A stretch of 64,000 bases of DNA from Neobacillus sp. YX16. Lineage in GTDB: Bacteria > Bacillota > Bacilli > Bacillales > Cytobacillaceae. The stretch's first letter is position 1; every line of letters begins with the position of its first letter. The notes under the pieces are model-generated. The model was not told the origin of the DNA and did not search any database. It worked only from the letters and a program-made list of their open reading frames with translations. The DNA is taken from the NCBI RefSeq assembly GCF_030123505.1, contig NZ_CP126115.1, forward strand, positions 6,090,001 through 6,154,000, read 5' to 3'. This document shows, one piece after another, positions 51,505 through 60,320 of the stretch. The translations under genes and the position numbers were made by a program.

Positions 51505-51519
51505 ATAATTCTGAAAAAT
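51505..51519. promoter_or_regulatory. CodY-like box 2 upstream of livK
   Basis: ATAATTCTGAAAAAT matches the CodY consensus at 11 of 15 positions, 67 bp from the first box. The remaining livK-niaP gap (51362-51659) is AT-rich without a gene. Confidence 0.4.
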
Positions 51520-51617
51520 AAATATTTTAATAATCTCCTACTATAGTCATAGGATTAAAAAAACGATTCAATATACTTTGTCCCTTTAAAGGGGTAAAAT
51601 GACGCTGTGTTAAAAAA

Positions 51618-51655
51618 TAAAAGAGAGACTCCCATTTGGAAATCTCCCTCAACGA
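51618..51655 (-). terminator. Terminator of the MFS transporter gene
   Basis: On the minus strand GAGGGAGATTTCC ... GGGAGTCTCTC is followed by TTTTATTTTTT, just after the stop. Confidence 0.7.
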
Positions 51656-51659
51656 AACA

Positions 51660-52859
51660 TTATACTAATACTTTATTTTTCGTTTCTTTTCCTAAGAAAA
51701 TAACGGCAAAGGCAGCAACGAAAACTGATATACAAAAGATCGTAAAAATGGTGGAAATGGATGTATTTTGTGCCACTAAATAACCAACCAATAACGGTCC
51801 AAGCACTCCGCCTAACCGGCCAAATGCCGCTGCAGATCCTGACCCGGTTCCACGGATAATCGTAGGATACTGTTCCGGCGTATAAGCGTATAATCCTCCC
51901 CAAGCTCCAAGATTAAAGAAGGATAACAGAATACCCGAGGTAATTAACAGTGTCGTTGACTCTGCATTTCCAAAAAGAAAAGCACTGATCGCCGTTCCAA
52001 TTAAGTAGACAGCTAAGACAAATTTCCGGCCGAATCTTTCAATCGCCCAAGCAGCCGTAAAATAACCTGGTAATTGAGCAAGGGTCATAATTAAAACATA
52101 CCCAAAGCTTTTGATTAGACTAAAACCTTTCAATACCATCACACTTGGAAGCCATAGAAACATTCCATAATAGGAGAAAACAACACAGAACCAAACAATC
52201 CATAGCATCGTTGTACGGCGGCGATACTCGTTCGTCCATAGATTAGCAAGACTTTGAAACGGAGAAATCTTTTCTTTCTCCTTAATCGCTTCGAATCTCG
52301 GTGAGTCAGGTAAACCAACTCGTAAATATAAAGCATAAAGTGCAGGTGTTGCACTAATTAACAAGGCAGTCGACCATCCATACTTTGGAATAATAAAATA
52401 AGAAATAACTGCAGCAATCAGCCACCCAGCTGCCCAAAAGCTTTCTAGTAATACGACAATCCGTCCTCGTTTTTCGGCAGGAACACTTTCAGAAACAAGT
52501 GTCGAGGCAACGGGAAGCTCTCCGCCAAGACCCATGCCAATAAAAAATCTTAATATAAGGAAGACAGTAATCGATGTGGCAAACGCTGAAATTCCGCTTC
52601 CGATTGAAAATAATAATAACGTAATGATAAACACATTTTTCCGGCCAATTCGGTCTGCCATTAATCCGAAAATTAATGCCCCTACAGCCATCCCAATCGA
52701 TTGGACACTCCCAATCCAACCCATTTGCTCAGATGATAAATCCCATTCTACTTTCAATGCCGCAATAATGAAGGAAAGCATACCCACATCTAATGCATCA
52801 AACATCCAGCCTGTTCCGGAAACCCAGAGTAATTTCCGGTGAGAAATTTCTTTTTTCAT
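51660..52859 (-). CDS. niaP: MFS transporter, NiaP/YceI-like
   Basis: 399 residues, 12 predicted membrane segments. Family motifs: GWMFDALDVGMLSFIIAAL in segment 1 (Asp-rich as in NiaP and aromatic-acid transporters), GLMADRIGRKNVF between segments 2 and 3, FRFFIGMGLGGELPVAST-like RFFIGMGLGGELPVAST, and ERFGRKFVLAVYLIG. B. subtilis NiaP (YceI) carries nicotinate; the resemblance is strong but substrate prediction in this family is loose. No NiaR site was seen. Confidence 0.8.
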   Translation of the reverse strand: MKKEISHRKLLWVSGTGWMFDALDVGMLSFIIAALKVEWDLSSEQMGWIGSVQSIGMAVGALIFGLMADRIGRKNVFIITLLLFSIGSGISAFATSITVFLILRFFIGMGLGGELPVASTLVSESVPAEKRGRIVVLLESFWAAGWLIAAVISYFIIPKYGWSTALLISATPALYALYLRVGLPDSPRFEAIKEKEKISPFQSLANLWTNEYRRRTTMLWIVWFCVVFSYYGMFLWLPSVMVLKGFSLIKSFGYVLIMTLAQLPGYFTAAWAIERFGRKFVLAVYLIGTAISAFLFGNAESTTLLITSGILLSFFNLGAWGGLYAYTPEQYPTIIRGTGSGSAAAFGRLGGVLGPLLVGYLVAQNTSISTIFTIFCISVFVAAFAVIFLGKETKNKVLV

Positions 52860-52907
52860 AGCCAGCCCCCTTTAAGACTACATTATTCCCTTACGATAGT
52901 TATTTCA

Positions 52908-54767
52908 TTAATCTACAGAGATTTCAACATTTTTAAATTGGTTAAAGAACATATTATGATATTTCCCCTGCTGGTTCATGAGTTCACCGTGACTTCCTTT
53001 TTCTAGGATTTGTCCTTTTTCAATTACCATAATGCTATCCGCATCACGAATCGTGTTTAACCGGTGAGCGATAATAAAACTAGTACGCCCCTCCATTAAG
53101 GTTAACAGCGCCTCTTGAATATGAAGCTCGGTACGGGTATCAATACTGCTTGTTGCCTCGTCTAGTATCAGTACTGCGGGCTTTGCAAGAATAACCCTGG
53201 CAATGGCAATCAACTGGCGCTGCCCTTGACTTAAGTTTCCGCCGTTTTCTGAAAGGGTTGTATCATACTGATTGGGCAATCGTCTTATAAAAGAATCCGC
53301 ATTGGCCATTTTCGCAGCAGTGACGACCTCTTCATCACTTGCCGAAGGCTTTCCATACTTAATATTCTCCTTAATACTACCTGAAAACAGATAGGTATCC
53401 TGCAGAACAAATCCAAAACAGCTTCTCAAGCTGTCACGTGTATATTCTCTAATATCATGGCCATCTAACAAAATTCTGCCCTCGGTGACATCATAAAAAC
53501 GTGTCAACAAATTAACAATCGTCGTTTTTCCCGCTCCAGTCGGGCCGACTAATGCCGTACTGCTCCCAATATCACTTTCAAAACTAACATTTTTTAAAAT
53601 CGGTACATCGCCGCGATAGCCGAAGCTGACGTTTTCAAAAACAACTTGCCCTTTTGGCTTGTCTAACACAATGGCATCCTTTCTATCATCAGGCTCCTCT
53701 TGCTCATCGAGAATTTCAAAAACTCGCTCGGCACCGGCTACACCGGATTGCAGCATGTTGAAAATTTGGGCAAGGTCGTTGAGCGGCCGGACAAACTGCC
53801 TCGAATAGGTAATAAAACTTGCAATCGCACCGATGGTAATCATGCCCTTTACAGCAAGAAATCCTCCCGTAACCGCCACAATCGCAAAGCCTAAATTATT
53901 AATCACGTTCATGATGGGCATAAGAAAGCCGGACCAAATTTGCGCCTTAAGGCCAACCTCACGCAGCTTTTGATTGACCTCTTCAAATTCAGAAATAACC
54001 TTATCCTCATGATTAAATGCTTTAACAACCTCTATACCCGAAATCGTTTCTTCAATTTGTCCATTTAACTTCCCAAGCTGGATTTGCTGATCCTTAAAGT
54101 AGACACTTGTTCTTTTGGCAATCGTCTTAGTTAAGAGAAAGACAAGGGGAACGGTCAGTAAGCTCGCCACTGTCAAAATCGGACTAAGAATCAGCATCAT
54201 AATAAACGAACCCATAATCACAATGACACCTGACATCAGCTGTGTCGTCGATTGTGAGATGGTACTGCTGACATTATCGATATCATTTGAAAGCCTGCTC
54301 ATCAATTCTCCATGTGTCCGTTTGTCAAAAAAGGAGACGGGGAGGTTTTGGAGTTTTCTAAACAATGCATCCCGAAGCCTTTTTACAATTCGCTGTGAGA
54401 CACCGGCCATTAGCCAGCCCTGCATAAACGTCAATACACCATCTAAAATATAGGCCGAGATAAGGATAACGATCATTACTTCAAGAAAACTAAAATCAAC
54501 TTTGTTGTCAAGGCTTATGGCATCAACCGCTTTTCCGATTAAGAACGGAGAGAGCAGCGATAGTGCTGAACTAAAAAGAATGAACAAAAACACAATGCTA
54601 AGCATTTTTTTCTCATTGCCAAAATAATGCCATAACCTTCGCATCGTCTCTTTAAAGTTCTTTGGTTTTACAATTGGGGCGCCCCGGCGATGGCCTCCAA
54701 AGCCAGGTCTTCCTGGAAGTGAGAGGGAAGGTGGTGCGTTACTTGATTGATTTGCTTCCTTCGACAT
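52908..54767 (-). CDS. yfiC: ABC exporter subunit with canonical ATP site (YfiC-like)
   Basis: 619-residue half-transporter of a heterodimeric multidrug-type exporter. A Pro/Gly-rich N-terminal tail precedes six membrane segments (about 55-340). The nucleotide domain has Walker A GPTGAGKTT, signature LSQGQRQLIAIARV, Walker B LILDEATSSID with the catalytic Glu, and switch IAHRLNT. Its ATG directly follows the stop of the upstream partner (TAAATG), with AGGAGGTGG inside that gene's end. Confidence 0.92.
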   Translation of the reverse strand: MSKEANQSSNAPPSLSLPGRPGFGGHRRGAPIVKPKNFKETMRRLWHYFGNEKKMLSIVFLFILFSSALSLLSPFLIGKAVDAISLDNKVDFSFLEVMIVILISAYILDGVLTFMQGWLMAGVSQRIVKRLRDALFRKLQNLPVSFFDKRTHGELMSRLSNDIDNVSSTISQSTTQLMSGVIVIMGSFIMMLILSPILTVASLLTVPLVFLLTKTIAKRTSVYFKDQQIQLGKLNGQIEETISGIEVVKAFNHEDKVISEFEEVNQKLREVGLKAQIWSGFLMPIMNVINNLGFAIVAVTGGFLAVKGMITIGAIASFITYSRQFVRPLNDLAQIFNMLQSGVAGAERVFEILDEQEEPDDRKDAIVLDKPKGQVVFENVSFGYRGDVPILKNVSFESDIGSSTALVGPTGAGKTTIVNLLTRFYDVTEGRILLDGHDIREYTRDSLRSCFGFVLQDTYLFSGSIKENIKYGKPSASDEEVVTAAKMANADSFIRRLPNQYDTTLSENGGNLSQGQRQLIAIARVILAKPAVLILDEATSSIDTRTELHIQEALLTLMEGRTSFIIAHRLNTIRDADSIMVIEKGQILEKGSHGELMNQQGKYHNMFFNQFKNVEISVD

Positions 54768-56498
54768 TTAGAGAGCCACCTCCTTACCCACTTGTGATTG
54801 ATAGATTTCCTGGTAAACCTTACAGTCTCTTAATAATTCTTCATGTTTTCCGATCCCAGCAATTTCCCCATGATCCATAACAACTATTTTATCAGCATCC
54901 ATAATCGAGGTAATTCGCTGAGCAATAAGGAGACACGTCAGCCCTTTTGCATATTTTTTCAATCCAGCCTTAATACCTGCCTCTGTGGTAACGTCAACCG
55001 CACTGGTGCTATCATCTAATATTAAAATCTTGGGATTTTTAATTAATGCCCTCGCAATCGAGATTCGCTGCTTTTGACCACCTGAAAAGTTAACTCCGCC
55101 TTGACCGATCCTTGTTTGATACCCTTCAGGGGAGGAGGTGATAAAATCATGTGCGCCAGCAATCTCTGCCGCTTTTTCAACTTCTTCCATTGAGGCATCT
55201 TCTTTTCCCCATTTAACGTTTTCCTCAACACTCCCGGTAAAAAGAATGTTTTTTTGCGGGACAAAAGCAATTTTCTCTCTTAGCCTCTTAGGATCCACAA
55301 GGTGGATATCCTCACCATCTACTTTAATACTTCCGGCACTCACATCATAAAAACGGGGAATTAAGCCGACAAGGGTGCTTTTACCAGCGCCTGTCGAACC
55401 AATGATTCCGACTGTTTCTCCCGGCAGGATGGTCAGGTTAATATCCTTTAGCACAGGTTCACCGCTTGTCCCTTCATAAGAAAAGAAAACTTTGTTAAAA
55501 TCGATTCTTCCTTGTTCAACAGGGGCTTCGCCCACTTCATCCCTCCAAGTTAAATCATCTTCCTGGGCAAATACTTCGCTAATCCTTACAGCCGAGGTTT
55601 TTGCACGGACAAACATATTAAATACCATCGAAATCATCATCAGTGAAAACAGAATTTGGGTCATATAGTTGATAAAAGCGATAATATGACCTACTTGAAC
55701 ATTGCCATTTGTCACGCCAAAGCCGCCAATCCAGAGGACAGCAACAATTCCGAGGTTAACCGTCAGCATAATCGCCGGGCTGAACACAGCCATCAGCCTC
55801 GTGGCAGCAATCGATTGCTTTTTAAAATCATCATTTGTTTTCTCAAACTTGTTTACCTCGACATCAAAACGATTGAACGCTTTGACAACACGCACCCCGG
55901 ACAAGTATTCACGCATGACACCATTCACTCGGTCAAGTGCCTTTTGTACTTTTGAAAACATGGGGAATCCAAGTTTTAGGTTTAGAATGATAAAAATGGC
56001 CACAATCGGGACAACGACAATTAGTACGACCGATAAGTGGAGATTTAGCCGAGTCGCCATGATTAATCCCCCGATTGCTAATAACGGAGATTTAACAAAA
56101 ATCCTCATTAAGCCATTCGCAAAAACCTGCACTTGAGTCACATCATTTGTCAGCCTTGTGATTAACGACGCGCGTTCAAAGCGGTCAATATTTTTGAAGG
56201 ACAGCGTTTGAATTTTCTTATATAAATCCGACCTTAACTCGGCCCCAAAGCTTTGTGAGACATTGCTGGCAATGATACTTCTAGTCGAAGCCGCAACTGC
56301 ACCAAAAAGCGTAATCAAAAGCATCAATCCACCCATTTTCAGTACATAATCTATATCTCTGCCTGCAACACCGACATCAATAATTTTTGCCATGATCGTT
56401 GGCATCATCAAATCACTAAAGGCTTCAAAGGTTAAAAATAATACTGCTAAGCTAAAAGACTTCCAATACTTCCTTATGTATTTCGCTAAAAACCCCAT
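54768..56498 (-). CDS. yfiB: ABC exporter subunit with degenerate ATP site (YfiB-like)
   Basis: 576 residues from the ATG at 56498 (GGGGTGAAG upstream; a 14-codon longer start is rejected). Six membrane segments, then Walker A GSTGAGKST, signature FSGGQKQRISIARAL, Walker B LILDDSTSAVD and switch IAQRITS. Asp replaces the catalytic Glu and Gln replaces the switch His, so one of the two composite ATP sites of the heterodimer is non-catalytic, as in BmrCD/TM287-288-type exporters. Substrate unknown; no dedicated regulator lies next to it. Confidence 0.92.
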   Translation of the reverse strand: MGFLAKYIRKYWKSFSLAVLFLTFEAFSDLMMPTIMAKIIDVGVAGRDIDYVLKMGGLMLLITLFGAVAASTRSIIASNVSQSFGAELRSDLYKKIQTLSFKNIDRFERASLITRLTNDVTQVQVFANGLMRIFVKSPLLAIGGLIMATRLNLHLSVVLIVVVPIVAIFIILNLKLGFPMFSKVQKALDRVNGVMREYLSGVRVVKAFNRFDVEVNKFEKTNDDFKKQSIAATRLMAVFSPAIMLTVNLGIVAVLWIGGFGVTNGNVQVGHIIAFINYMTQILFSLMMISMVFNMFVRAKTSAVRISEVFAQEDDLTWRDEVGEAPVEQGRIDFNKVFFSYEGTSGEPVLKDINLTILPGETVGIIGSTGAGKSTLVGLIPRFYDVSAGSIKVDGEDIHLVDPKRLREKIAFVPQKNILFTGSVEENVKWGKEDASMEEVEKAAEIAGAHDFITSSPEGYQTRIGQGGVNFSGGQKQRISIARALIKNPKILILDDSTSAVDVTTEAGIKAGLKKYAKGLTCLLIAQRITSIMDADKIVVMDHGEIAGIGKHEELLRDCKVYQEIYQSQVGKEVAL

Positions 56499-56563
56499 TA
56501 CTACTTCACCCCAACACCCATTTGGAAATCTTTTGAACATTATGATAAAGATATTATAGCAAA

Positions 56564-56599
56564 AAAAGTATGAGTTCTATGAAAAGAACTCATACTTTT
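56564..56599 (-). terminator. Terminator of the ASCH-domain gene
   Basis: AAAAGTATGAGTTCT ... AGAACTCATACTTTT, a 15-bp perfect stem; on the minus strand it is followed by seven Ts, just after the ASCH gene stop. Confidence 0.93.
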
Positions 56600-56601
56600 A
56601 C

Positions 56602-56946
56602 TTAATCTTCTAGAGGGCGAAACTCATGAACCCAAACACGCATATGCGGAAGCCACGGCATTCCAGGGTGATAGGCAAGAATCGATTGCTTATATTCTTC
56701 AACCGTTGAGAAACCCTCACTGCGTGCGTCATTATCTGTCAGTTCACCTAAGCTTTGTGAGTAAACTCGGTCCACAATAAATTGACGTCCTTCTAACGTC
56801 ATGATTTCTCCTGGATCTGCATATCTTCCATTTCGTCTTGTTGCTGTCTTCTTACCGGAAAGCACCAATTTTACATCACTTTCCATGGTAACTAAACGTT
56901 CAATTGAGCATGATTTTGGCGGCAGCGTAGTGTTTTCATTTTGCAT
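56602..56946 (-). CDS. ASCH-domain protein
   Basis: 114 residues with the ASCH (PUA-like) fold signature: VKLVLSGKKTATRRNGRY near 26-43, PGEIMTLEGRQFIVDRVYSQ, and a C-terminal WVHEFRPLED. ASCH proteins bind RNA or modified nucleosides; some are N4-acetylcytidine amidohydrolases. The exact role here is unknown. GGAGG lies upstream of the ATG. Confidence 0.85.
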   Translation of the reverse strand: MQNENTTLPPKSCSIERLVTMESDVKLVLSGKKTATRRNGRYADPGEIMTLEGRQFIVDRVYSQSLGELTDNDARSEGFSTVEEYKQSILAYHPGMPWLPHMRVWVHEFRPLED

Positions 56947-57015
56947 ATACTTTTCCTCCTATTTCCATTTCGACTTTCCTATTTTACACTATCACCATAT
57001 TATTAAAAAGCATAC

Positions 57016-57813
57016 TCACACATTCAAATCTCTTTTTTTATAAAATAAAAATGTCGCTACCGTAAGAGCAGTAATCAGAACACCTGATAATAGTACAAAG
57101 ATGAACTCAAACCCTCCGCCAAACATCACATTTTTAGCTTCGAAATATTTAAACGGAGTGAGGTATTTTAAGCTTTCTATATTTTCATTCAAGTCAATCG
57201 CAACCGAGATGACATACGTAAGCAAAAGAACACCGGTTGCTAAGGAAGCTGCATTTTTCGATTTCTTTTTAACAGCTGCAAGGGAGCTGCCGATTACCAT
57301 AAATAGGAGCTGTACAATGAACATACCAGCTATTGTGATCGCAATATCCTTGGTAACCACTTCACCATTGCTGTATTTCCCTACCAATCCCACGGATGAA
57401 ACAAAGGTAACCAAGTTCAAAATTAGGATATTTAAAAATGCTGCCAGCAATTTTGCTGTAATAACCCGATTTCTTGAGACGGGTTTAACAAATAAAAACT
57501 CCGAGGTTTTGTCGCGCTCTTCCTTCGCAATAATCGTTGCCCCCAGCATCGCAGCATGAATGGTTGCCATTAATAGCAAATAGATGAATAGTAACCCGTA
57601 ATAACCGGTTGCTGTTGAAATATCAAAATCACCTATTCCCAATATGGCAAGCATCGATTTAGGCATACCCGCCAGCATTTCATTCATGTGCTGGCCAGAA
57701 GAAGATAAACTCTCATATTTAACCATCCCAGACGCAACCATTAGAAAAACACCAATACTCCAAAAAACAAGCGATTTTCGATGTGACTTCATTTCTTTTA
57801 AAAATATATTCAT
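57016..57813 (-). CDS. ABC-2-type permease (second of pair)
   Basis: 265 residues, about six membrane segments, starting MNIFLKEMKSHRKSLVFWSI. It resembles the neighbouring permease in layout (ATIIAKEERDKTSEFLFVKP versus TSIVSKEVREKTADFLLTKP; LTPFKYFEAKN versus LSPFKYFDTAY), so the two are paralogues by duplication and probably form a heterodimeric channel with the ATPase at 58638. Last gene of the tetR operon. Confidence 0.88.
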   Translation of the reverse strand: MNIFLKEMKSHRKSLVFWSIGVFLMVASGMVKYESLSSSGQHMNEMLAGMPKSMLAILGIGDFDISTATGYYGLLFIYLLLMATIHAAMLGATIIAKEERDKTSEFLFVKPVSRNRVITAKLLAAFLNILILNLVTFVSSVGLVGKYSNGEVVTKDIAITIAGMFIVQLLFMVIGSSLAAVKKKSKNAASLATGVLLLTYVISVAIDLNENIESLKYLTPFKYFEAKNVMFGGGFEFIFVLLSGVLITALTVATFLFYKKRDLNV

Positions 57814-57833
57814 TTCAACATCACCCCTCCTTA

Positions 57834-58631
57834 TTAAACCGAGTGAATATCCTTTTTGGCATATACGATAAAGCTAGCCCCAATAGCTAAAACAATAACA
57901 ACTGCTCCGGTAATCAAAAAGGAAGCTTCGTAACTAGACTTTTCGATGATATAAGCCGTGTCAAAATATTTAAAGGGAGAAAGATATCGTTTCACTTCAT
58001 CACCGGAAGTAGCACTAAACATTCCTAAAAAGTAAAAGGCAAAAACGGTTGCGAGCGAAATCGTCAACACAGATTTTATCTTAGGTACAATCACAGAAAT
58101 GATGATCCCTATAGCTAAAAAAATCAACTGTACGAAAAAGACCGTCAATGAAAGGAGGATAAAAATACTCACGCTAAACTCCTCCGTTTTCACTTGTGAG
58201 GCAATGAATGTGGCCGCGGCTATATAAACAATATTGGTTAGAATAATTGAAATCAGTGCCGCCAATAATTTGTTAATCAAAACAGCGGTCCGTGTAACAG
58301 GCTTTGTTAGCAGAAAATCAGCTGTTTTTTCGCGAACCTCTTTACTGACTATACTCGTTCCTAGATTCATAGCCTGAATCGCTCCGCAAAGTGTTACAAA
58401 GGAAAGCCCATAACAGTAGAATCCAAGAATCGAAAAGAAATTATCGAGATTAATCCCGAATGCTTCTCTTAGTGGTGCCGGATACCCTTCAAGCAGCTTT
58501 GTAAACTCCTCTGCATCCTTTGTAAAAGAAGGAAAAAGTGACATAAATAAAGCTACTATGGCAATTAATGATATCGTCCAAATGATTGTAGACTTTCGAT
58601 AAGCCCTCAATTCATGCAACAAAATATTCAT
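57834..58631 (-). CDS. ABC-2-type permease (first of pair)
   Basis: 265 residues, exactly the length of its downstream paralogue, with about six membrane segments. It has the motif KEVREKTADFLLTKPVTRT after the second segment. It starts 6 bp after the ATPase stop. The family includes BcrB/YhcI-like exporters for peptides or antibiotics; the substrate is not evident. Confidence 0.88.
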   Translation of the reverse strand: MNILLHELRAYRKSTIIWTISLIAIVALFMSLFPSFTKDAEEFTKLLEGYPAPLREAFGINLDNFFSILGFYCYGLSFVTLCGAIQAMNLGTSIVSKEVREKTADFLLTKPVTRTAVLINKLLAALISIILTNIVYIAAATFIASQVKTEEFSVSIFILLSLTVFFVQLIFLAIGIIISVIVPKIKSVLTISLATVFAFYFLGMFSATSGDEVKRYLSPFKYFDTAYIIEKSSYEASFLITGAVVIVLAIGASFIVYAKKDIHSV

Positions 58632-58637
58632 CGTCTT

Positions 58638-59522
58638 TTATGCCTCCTTCTCGTAGTAATGCATGAAAATCTCCTCAAGGTCCGGCTCTTCAATCCATAG
58701 ATTACTAATTTCAATGTCCGCTATTTTTTTCATGACTTCGTTAATATTTCCTTTGAATAAAAAGCTTGTCATGTTTTCCTTTGTTTCTAACTTATTTACT
58801 CCTGCGAGGTTGAAATACTCAGGATTTGGCTTCGCTTTTGTTTCTATCTTGAACTTTTTATAGGTGTTTTCCTTTAAAGTGCTGATCTTTTCAACTGTTA
58901 CAATCTTGCCCTCTTTAATAATCGCCACACGATTACATAAGCGCTGAACCTCCGTTAAAATATGAGAGGAAAATAGAATCGTCGCGCCTTTTCTATTCTC
59001 TTCCTCAAGCAATTCAAAGAACTTCTGCTGCATGAGAGGGTCTAATCCACTCGTTGGTTCATCAAGAATAATCAGTTTCGGCTCATGAAGCAGCCCCTGA
59101 ACAATTCCAACCTTCTTTTTATTTCCCAGTGAAAGGTCGTCAATTCTTTTGTTGAGGTCCAAATTCATGATCTCAGCCAACTCTTTTATTCTCTTACTAC
59201 AGTCTTTTTTATAAAAACTAGCTGAATAGTTTAATAGATCCTTCACCTTCATATTGTCGTAATAAAAGACTTCAGATGGCAAATAGCCAATTTCCTTTTT
59301 GATTTCAGGAGCAAATCGGACAGAATCCTTTCCAAAAATAGTCGCACTGCCGCTGGTAGGGTAAATGAGTGAAAGGAGGGTCCGAATCGTAGTCGATTTC
59401 CCGGCACCATTTGGACCGATAAAGCCAAAAATCTCGCCTTCCTCAACGTTAAAGCTGATGTCGCTAATACCTCTTGCTTTGCCGTAAGTCTTTGTTAGAT
59501 TCTTAATCTCAATCACATTCAT
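58638..59522 (-). CDS. ABC transporter ATPase
   Basis: 294 residues; Walker A GPNGAGKST, signature LSLGNKKKVGIVQGLL (LSLGN in place of LSGGQ), Walker B LIILDEPTSGLDP, switch LFSSHILTEV, then a ~75-residue C-terminal extension common in drug-type ATPases. The ATG at 59522 is placed 8 nt after AGGGGG; a GTG two codons earlier is too close. It lies 12 bp after the tetR stop. Confidence 0.92.
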   Translation of the reverse strand: MNVIEIKNLTKTYGKARGISDISFNVEEGEIFGFIGPNGAGKSTTIRTLLSLIYPTSGSATIFGKDSVRFAPEIKKEIGYLPSEVFYYDNMKVKDLLNYSASFYKKDCSKRIKELAEIMNLDLNKRIDDLSLGNKKKVGIVQGLLHEPKLIILDEPTSGLDPLMQQKFFELLEEENRKGATILFSSHILTEVQRLCNRVAIIKEGKIVTVEKISTLKENTYKKFKIETKAKPNPEYFNLAGVNKLETKENMTSFLFKGNINEVMKKIADIEISNLWIEEPDLEEIFMHYYEKEA

Positions 59523-59534
59523 CTTCACAGCCCC

Positions 59535-60158
59535 CTATTTATAAAAGCATTTAATAAAAATCTCAAAATATTCTTCTGCTTCCAGAAAGACTTTTTCATA
59601 ATCAATCTTGTGACCAGGGACCATTTTTGCCTTGTGGAGCTCCTCATCACTCATTTTTTCAAACGTCCACGAAATGACTTTTAATATTTTTTGGACATCG
59701 ACATCATCCCTGAATTTAGAGAGGTCGATCCCATCATAGATAATCCCTATGTTAGCAGCGTTAAGTTCCTGTTTCTTTTTATCAAACTCGTCTTTTATTT
59801 CCGGTGAGTCCTGCATAAATGCCTCTTGGATAAACGTTAAGATATCTGGATATTTCGTTTGAAGATCCATTTTAATAAGGACGGCCTGGCGAATCCTTTT
59901 AAAAAAATCTTTTTCACCTAAATCGACCTTTTTATAAAATTCATCGGCAACCAAGTTGTAGCAATAATCAAACAGGAAGAAAAACAATTGCTTTTTGTTT
60001 TTAAAATAATGAAAGAGAAGTCCCTTTGAAATACCAGCTTCCTTAACAATTTCATTTGTCGAGGCGTTATCATACCCCTTTTGGGCAAATTCCTTAATTG
60101 CAGCGTTAATGATTCTATCCTGTTTTTCAGGATCCAGATTAAAAAACTTCGAAAACAA
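59535..60158 (-). CDS. TetR-family transcriptional regulator
   Basis: About 207 residues. The TTG at 60158 is favoured, with AGGGGGG 7 nt upstream. The N-terminal HTH is typical (RIINAAIKEFAQKGYDNAST, KEAGISKGLLFHYFKNKKQL). The C-terminal ligand domain is unassigned. It is the first gene of an operon with an ABC ATPase and two permeases, and two identical-spacing palindromes lie in its promoter, so it is most likely the local repressor. Confidence 0.9.
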   Translation of the reverse strand: MFSKFFNLDPEKQDRIINAAIKEFAQKGYDNASTNEIVKEAGISKGLLFHYFKNKKQLFFFLFDYCYNLVADEFYKKVDLGEKDFFKRIRQAVLIKMDLQTKYPDILTFIQEAFMQDSPEIKDEFDKKKQELNAANIGIIYDGIDLSKFRDDVDVQKILKVISWTFEKMSDEELHKAKMVPGHKIDYEKVFLEAEEYFEIFIKCFYK

Positions 60159-60184
60159 ACTGGCACCCCCCTTTCTTTTCACCG

Positions 60185-60234
60185 TTGACCACTTCAGTCA
60201 ATCACAGTTTACTCCCGTTGACTCCCCTGGTCAA
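60185..60234 (-). promoter_or_regulatory. tetR operon promoter with two operator palindromes
   Basis: Two TTGAC-N7-GTCAA palindromes at 60185-60201 and 60218-60234 are 33 bp apart centre to centre (three helical turns). The minus-strand promoter TTGACC (60229-60234), 17-bp spacer, TAAACT (60206-60211) is embedded: the upstream palindrome covers the -35 and the downstream one lies near the start site. Confidence 0.7.
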
Positions 60235-60320
60235 TAGTAGACAAGTTATATTTTTTACAAAATTATGAAATTCATATTTTTAAGTAGAGGGATGTGCTAG
60301 GATACATGTGGAGGTGAAAT

